NCBI GenBank assembly: GCA_025602905.1
Contig: JAHLKI010000081.1
Span: 1 to 30,467 of the forward strand
Direction of reading: 5' to 3'
DNA from: Phlyctochytrium arcticum
Lineage: Eukaryota > Chytridiomycota > Chytridiomycetes > Chytridiales > Chytridiaceae
DNA: 30,467 bases
A model generated the notes under the pieces. It was not told the origin of the DNA, ran no database searches, and was given only the letters and a program-made list of their open reading frames with translations. Of this stretch, positions 25,720 to 30,467 are shown in pieces. The position numbers were made by a program, and so were the translations under genes. Position 1 is the first letter of the stretch; each line of letters opens with the position of its first letter.

Positions 25720-27335
25720 TCCGTGGCCTGTGCTCCGGGGCTGGGAACAACTGTTCCTTGAAAAGTAAGACGGGGGGATTTACCGGTGGACTGCGAGATA
25801 ACTTGTAAACAGGCAGCATCATCCGGTAATTCCGGGTTAGGAAAAGCTTCTGCGGGCGAAGTGGGTACCGAATTACCAGCTGGCAACAGCGAATCGAGTA
25901 GAGGGCGTGTTTCCAGTTCAATCACATCCGCTTCCGGGGACGATTTCCACTCCACAGGTAGAGAAGAGGAAGTGTTTACGACTTGCTGGCATGATTCATC
26001 ATATCGCAAATAGGCTAGACCCGCTTCGTCATCAGAACTATCCACTTCCTCCATCATGTAGTGGAGGCGAGGTTCGAAATTGCCTTTCTTTTTGACCCAG
26101 GGCTTCAGCTTGCCTTCCTTGATATGGCGCTGACGCTTATGGCAATCAAACATTTTGTGACCTCGCTTATTACAGTACCAACAAGTACTATCGTACGCGT
26201 TAGTCTTTGAGGAGGAGGAGTGACCGCGCAAAGCTTGTAAAGTTGGAGTGGCATCGCCAGAGTCGGAATCACTGGAATCCGCATGGTTGGTGTGGGCGTG
26301 CAACGCTAAGCGATCTAACTCCATAGGCGACTGCGGGGTGACCGGCGCATAAGCTGTGGTAGCCGACTGTATCGCAGGTGTCAGGACCGTGGAGTATTGC
26401 GTCTCGCGGCCTGAGCTGTTCCCCGAAGTGTTGTACGAGAAGGAGGAGTTGATAGTAGGAATTAGGTGCGCACGACTTTTGGCAGGGCTGTAAGCGAATT
26501 CGGCGAGTTGAGCATAGTTGATGGCCTCGGCCAAAGACTTTGGTTGGCGAAGCTCGACCGCAGGGCGTACTTTGGGATGAAGGTTTTTCTTAAAGAAGAT
26601 GACTTTCTGCCGTTCATCCATGGTAGTAACCTGGCTCTCCAAAGCTGTCCATTTGTGGATATAATCCTCGATCTGACCAAATTGATGTTCTAGGGCAAAG
26701 ATAGCATCGTAAATGTGCTCGTCTTGGATTAATTTCAAGAAACGATTCCGAAAGGCACAGCAAAACGTATCCCAATCGATAATTAAGGGATCGGTTTCGT
26801 TCGAGCAAATCAATAATTTTTCCGCGGCTGGAAGCGTTTCGAGAGTGAGACCTTTTTGAGCAAACACAGTATCGCGCAGGCGGATTTGCGAGAGGTACCA
26901 AGTGCGTGCGACTGCATCCAAGGCAGACGCTACTACATGGATGCGCTCGGAAGGGGCAGTCTGATCCTGACGAAAGCCTTGTTGGACACTAGCTAACCAG
27001 TTCTCCACATCTTCCCCGGGGAGGCCTTTGAACGAATAGCAGCGGAAGAAACGACCAGTGCCGGTCAAGTTAGGAGTCGCGGAATGGGAATTGTTGTCGA
27101 TGGCGGTGGTCGTAATTGTTGGGCGAGTACTTGGTCGGTTAGTCTGCGCTGCTTGAATGTTGACGCGATCTTGGACAGTCGCGACGCGTTCTTGAACCGC
27201 GTTCAAATCTGTCCGAAGGGACTGGACGACTCCGACTTGATCGTGCAGCGTCGTTTGCAACGCCGTAATGTTGCGTTGGAGAGGGGCGAGATTCTGCTCC
27301 AAGAGCTGTTGAAGTTGTTCGACGGTGATGGACAT
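25554..27335 (-). CDS. Gypsy Gag with CCHC zinc knuckle
   Basis: A 593-residue capsid polyprotein from an ATG. An N-terminal coiled coil (EQLQQLLEQNLAPLQRNITA) precedes the retrotransposon capsid domain (FKGLPGEDVENWLASVQQGF, later DTFCCAFRNRFLKLIQDEHI). A zinc knuckle CWYCNKRGHKMFDC lies near residue 390, followed by an acidic linker. It overlaps pol by about 165 bp in the -1 relation, as in elements that make Gag-Pol by ribosomal frameshifting. The overlap is where the protease active site would be expected. Confidence 0.92.
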   Translation of the reverse strand: MSITVEQLQQLLEQNLAPLQRNITALQTTLHDQVGVVQSLRTDLNAVQERVATVQDRVNIQAAQTNRPSTRPTITTTAIDNNSHSATPNLTGTGRFFRCYSFKGLPGEDVENWLASVQQGFRQDQTAPSERIHVVASALDAVARTWYLSQIRLRDTVFAQKGLTLETLPAAEKLLICSNETDPLIIDWDTFCCAFRNRFLKLIQDEHIYDAIFALEHQFGQIEDYIHKWTALESQVTTMDERQKVIFFKKNLHPKVRPAVELRQPKSLAEAINYAQLAEFAYSPAKSRAHLIPTINSSFSYNTSGNSSGRETQYSTVLTPAIQSATTAYAPVTPQSPMELDRLALHAHTNHADSSDSDSGDATPTLQALRGHSSSSKTNAYDSTCWYCNKRGHKMFDCHKRQRHIKEGKLKPWVKKKGNFEPRLHYMMEEVDSSDDEAGLAYLRYDESCQQVVNTSSSLPVEWKSSPEADVIELETRPLLDSLLPAGNSVPTSPAEAFPNPELPDDAACLQVISQSTGKSPRLTFQGTVVPSPGAQATDCPRIASSPTVLSSVTTFRPSKPPARLLSEMNKLRNPSEKRLLMFSLPNFPTLSL

Positions 27336-27512
27336 TGGGAAGATGGGGGCGAGGGTGGGAAGGTGGGTCGGACGCGTCGAAGAGGTGGGCCGGACGCGTC
27401 GAAAGGGGAAATGATCTGATAAAACACGTGGTCTGCGACAGACCGAAGAGTCTTCAACTGCAACGTAGCCTTCTTGCCTGTGAAGATGTGACTGCCTTGA
27501 AGGATCGGAACT

Positions 27513-27530
27513 CTTAGAGTGGTGCTACCA
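27513..27530 (-). other. Primer-binding site
   Basis: Directly inside the 5' LTR, the minus strand reads TGGTAGCACCACTC, close to the TGGTAGCGCC site that yeast Ty elements use with initiator methionine tRNA; complementarity to such a tRNA is inferred. Confidence 0.65.
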
Positions 27531-27663
27531 TGAGATGGAGCTATAGTCAGGATGAGTAGTATATATTGTCTAGAGTACAAGAGAGTGCTGGGGTGAGGCT
27601 ACAAGAGGTAGGGACGTGGCGTAGGTATGGCGCAGGGCCAAGAGCCAAGCCACATCCAGGACA
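27531..27663 (-). repeat. 5' LTR, 133 bp
   Basis: Identical to the 3' LTR. It contains ATATATTGTC-type AT-rich sequence that may supply the promoter. Confidence 0.95.
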
Positions 27664-28618
27664 GTAGTATAGAAACGTCGAAACTGTAATCACATTTGAC
27701 CACTTTAGCCACCCCGCACCTCCATCCTGTGTCCTACTTGCGCCACTTTACGTAATCTTCGAGTCCGATGGAGAGGCATGAATGCGCATTCGAACGGTTT
27801 TCCGATGGAGAGAACTGTACATCGATATGTCAAAACAATTTCAGAGGTGTAAAAAATTAAAAAATTTGAATTCATCGAGACAACTCCAGAAAAAAGGGTC
27901 ATTCTAAATGTGTCAAATCGGGAATGTGTGAAAAACAGATGTTTTCACCCACTTTTCACCCCGTTTATATCGATAAACCATCAAAACGTTGAACATCATA
28001 CAAAAACTGGGGCTTTATTAACTTGAAACCCCACCTTTTCGACACTTTTCACCGGCCGGGACTGGAGGAGAAATCCTACCCCGGAAACAGCCTCACTTGC
28101 TACATTTTTACCAACATACAATACGAACATTCTTTATTCTCTACACACTTATCAAGTACGATACTGTTACAAGGGTTACACTACATGAGTCTTTCATCAG
28201 ATTGACACCTCCACCACTTTCATTGGGTAAATTTCCAACATCACTGAGTGTTCAAGCCATGCTATAGAGCCGGGTCATTAGTGCCAGAACCATCATTCCC
28301 GTCGGGCCGTCGGGCGGCGCAAAGCCCGCAATACTACCCGCAAGTTCCCTCCCTTTCTCATCTTCACTCTCTCTACCCCGTCGCTGTAGGCACTCCATTA
28401 CTCTCGAAAGGCTACGGAGAGTTACAAAATGATGTGACTAGACCGTTGTTGGAATTCCCTCAAAAATCCAGTGTTATATCAATCCACCGCTCATTCAGGG
28501 TTGACTTATGCAGTGCTCGCACAACATAAACATTCAATCAACCCGTCTCCATGTGCCAAAGTACGCTTACATATCCATATTAAACGACCAGGAATGGATT
28601 CAGAATAACACATTAGAG
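27664..28618. other. Non-coding stretch between the Gypsy element and the CR gene
   Basis: No supported gene; ORFs here are short and of low complexity. It contains the near-palindrome GTTTATATCGATAAAC (27963-27978), a further member of the ATCGAT family, and ACATCGATATGTC near 27821. The first part is the continuation of the integrase wreckage interrupted by the Gypsy insertion. Confidence 0.5.
27963..27978. repeat. ATCGAT-family near-palindrome GTTTATATCGATAAAC
   Basis: GTTTAT and ATAAAC half-sites around ATCGAT with a 2-bp insertion on the left; it resembles the palindromes of the virus-like element although it lies 14 kb away. Confidence 0.5.
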
Positions 28619-30132
28619 TTAAGAAATGTACGAAATATGATTATCTCGCTTGTGCGTTTCTGTAGCCAACTTTGCTGCCATCTCACGGAACACGGGTTCT
28701 GCACCAGGTGCACAGTGGCTAGCATACAAAGCAAATCGTTGCCTATTTCTAAGCAAGTAATCCTCTGATTCATCCCCGGCTAAACCTCGTAACATATCAA
28801 GTTGCAGAACCTCCGACGGCAGTGGAAGTGTCACTGTCTTGTGCCTTTCCAACGGTCCTGTGAGGGGTGGCAGGTCTTCGAACTTCGCAAAGCCCCGCAA
28901 TTCTTCGTTGAATAATTGTTTGTACTGATGTCCGGCATGTAGTATCCACCTATGCATCACCCCAAGAGCCACCTCTCGGCTAACTTCGCCTATGAACAGA
29001 CCTTCTCTTTCTGATCCGACTCCCCCAAAAGAAATAAAAAAGAGGATTTGCCAAAAGTCATTCAAGTCCGTCAGCACGACGATTCGATCGAGAACATGGA
29101 TGCAACTATCCAAAAACAACAACGCCTCTGCTTTTGCTTGACTCAGCCCCTGTCCATGGTTTTTCTTCAACTCGATAAAACAAATTGGATTATTGTTGAT
29201 TGTAATGACGAGATCCGGATTCCCAGTTATGGCATCGACTTCCGCCGCCTCGAAAGTCCGTCGAGCGTTCATATTTTGGGCATTCTTGACTTCCACACTT
29301 CTCAAGGATTTAATGTCTAACGCATTCGAAAACCATGCAGAGGTTTGCGGCCATTGCTGCCCCTCAACTTCCGGACCCCAATTATAAGGAGTAGCGATTT
29401 TTCGAGGATAACCTTCGAAATTTGTGTCGCCACCCTGCTCAACGTATTAGCCACTGAAAGGGGAAGCATATGATCACATAGAGCCTACTTACGTGAATTT
29501 CCGAGTAACCCAGCGAGTTGAGGACGCTCTGAAGGGCCTGCTCGCCGATTTGCGAAGCGGGCACTGTGCGTTTTTCTACCGTAACAAGTGACAAGTGAGC
29601 ATGCCATTGACAGACACTTGATAAATAACGAAACAACTAACTCTGCTTTTTTGACGCCTCTTGCTGTAATTCCTCAACTCGTGTGAGTTTTCCGTCCAAT
29701 CTTCGCAGAATCTCCGATTGACTTTCATCTTGAAGACGACAGAAGAAGCCATGACCGTAATTAGCAAGACTGTCGACAAGGACAACCCGAAAACACTTCC
29801 TTACCATTCGTTGTCGACTGAACTCGCTCCGGCACCACAATCAGCAGCGGGTTCTCCTCAGTGTCCTTCAGCGTATCTACTTTGCCGCGTGGGTCAATAA
29901 AGTGCTTGGGTTCGGGTTCGTCTTTGTCTTTCTCTAGTGCTTCTACGTTGGCGTAGACGAGGAGTTCTCCGGCCACCACCCCAGGCTGTATATGTTTGGA
30001 CGTTTTCCACTCGTTCCATACTTCCTTTCGCAGATTGTCCACATTCGAGGTTTCTGAGAGAGAAATGGAGGTGGCGGTTCCAAGTGCTTTCTTGCCGTTG
30101 GCAGTAGTTAGTTGATACCAGATTGTCGCCAT
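28619..30132 (-). CDS. Crinkler (CR)-type protein: ubiquitin-like header plus PD-(D/E)XK nuclease-like tip
   Basis: A predicted four-exon gene, exons 30132-29805, 29728-29642, 29575-29493 and 29434-28619, giving 437 residues with no frame break. Introns are 76, 66 and 58 nt (donors GTAAGG, GTTAGT, GTAAGT). Exon 1 encodes a header like the ubiquitin-like N-terminal domain of CR proteins (MATIWYQLTTANGKKALG, then ISLSETSNVDNLRKEVW, ending PLLIVVPERV). A helical linker leads to a restriction-endonuclease-fold tip with NPDLVITI (Asp), FIELKKN (Glu-x-Lys) and a downstream Q-AE helix. CR proteins, known from oomycetes, chytrids and Mucoromycota, act in host nuclei or in inter-organism conflict. No secretion signal is evident. 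The activity is inferred from motifs. Confidence 0.7.
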
Positions 30133-30268
30133 GGTTGTTTCCTGAATTATTTCGCCGTATTTCGGCTACTGGAATGGTCGGTCAGTCAACAACTGCAGGT
30201 GGCTTATGTCAGTGGCACAGATATCAAAAAGTAGCGCGCGCCGCGTGGGCGGCGGTTCTGTACAGAGG

Positions 30269-30302
30269 GCAGTACTAGAGGCAGTACTAGAGGCAGCACT
30301 AG
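30269..30302 (+). repeat. Short GGCAGTACTAGA tandem repeat
   Basis: Three units of about 12 bp (GCAGTACTAGAG type) just before the integrase tail copy; a degenerate version borders the inverted copy near 22030-22060, so the repeat moved together with the tail. Confidence 0.65.
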
Positions 30303-30326
30303 AACCAGTACAGTGCATTCATATAG

Positions 30327-30467
30327 ATTCTCAAGGAAAACGCCCTCTAAGGACTTTTTCCAGCATACACTTTGCGGCTTGTTCCAGCACAAATGACTCC
30401 ATTACCCGCTCAGCCCATCAATCCTCCACCAACTCAGGAAGAGGTAGACTACATCATTGACAAGCGA
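30327..30467 (+). pseudogene. Second copy of the integrase tail, cut by the window end
   Basis: Matches 22060-21868 in inverted orientation over about 150 bp at roughly 90% identity by eye. It encodes ILKENAL, an in-frame TAA, GLFPAY...LRLVPAQMTPLPAQP, the proline-rich linker and the chromodomain start EEVDYIIDKR. The chromodomain frame here is intact where the other copy is shifted. Confidence 0.7.

Larger units (their letters stand above)
22061..27663 (-). mobile_element. Young Ty3/Gypsy LTR retrotransposon, 5.6 kb
   Basis: Two 133-bp LTRs that I read as identical base for base, bounded by TG...CA, flanked by the 4-bp direct repeat GTAG (22057-22060 and 27664-27667). Inside are a primer-binding site, gag, pol and a G-rich polypurine tract, in that order on the minus strand. 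LTR identity indicates very recent insertion. Confidence 0.95.

Noticed and set aside
28248..28529. Plus-strand ORF of 93 codons between the Gypsy element and the CR gene
   Set aside because: Serine/proline/arginine-rich chance frame with no motif, lying in otherwise featureless DNA.

Overview
The window looks like nuclear DNA of a eukaryote, most likely an early-diverging fungus (chytrid- or Mucoromycota-like) or a similar protist. The grounds are short spliceosomal introns (about 54-76 nt, GTRAGN/GTTAGT donors, CTAAW-like branch sites, YAG or AAG acceptors), Ty3/Gypsy retrotransposons, a Helitron, and a Crinkler-type (CR) gene with a ubiquitin-like header and a nuclease-like C-terminus. The host assignment is inference. 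No bacterial operon signals, tRNA, rRNA or CRISPR array were seen.

Layout. 1-1569: the 3' end of a Ty3/Gypsy chromovirus (integrase, chromodomain, LTR). About 1644-13402: an endogenous Polinton-like virus (PLV)-type element. It carries an integrase-N-terminus-like small ORF, a stand-alone receiver-domain protein, a tyrosine recombinase, a Polinton-type DDE integrase with chromodomain, a frameshifted A32-like packaging ATPase, a probable minor capsid (penton) gene with an intron, a small HTH-like ORF, a large polymerase-like/superfamily 3 helicase fusion, several small ORFs, a basic coiled-coil protein and the N-terminal part of a probable major capsid protein. Its intergenic regions share ATCGAT-centred palindromes and inverted repeats. 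About 13403-20560: a Helitron with a divergently transcribed accessory gene and a RepHel (HUH Rep plus Pif1-like helicase) protein; it sits where the capsid gene is cut off. 20.6-22.06 kb: wreckage, with a tandem duplication, cryptic coding pieces and a permuted chromodomain-integrase pseudogene. 22061-27663: a very young Gypsy element with identical 133-bp LTRs, inserted into that wreckage. 28619-30132: a four-exon CR (Crinkler-like) gene. 30327 to the end: an inverted copy of the integrase tail found at 21.9-22.06 kb.

How the parts fit. The capsid, ATPase, helicase/polymerase and integrase set is the morphogenesis-plus-replication kit of PLVs, Polintons and virophages. No protein-primed family B polymerase and no adenain-like protease were found, and the fused polymerase-like/S3 helicase points to the PLV/virophage side rather than canonical Mavericks. 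The frameshifted ATPase and truncated capsid gene say this copy is decaying, although most of its reading frames remain open. Two unrelated integration enzymes (tyrosine recombinase and DDE integrase) sit side by side, which is unusual. The locus is a nest of mobile elements next to a fast-evolving effector-type gene, as expected of a repeat-rich compartment.
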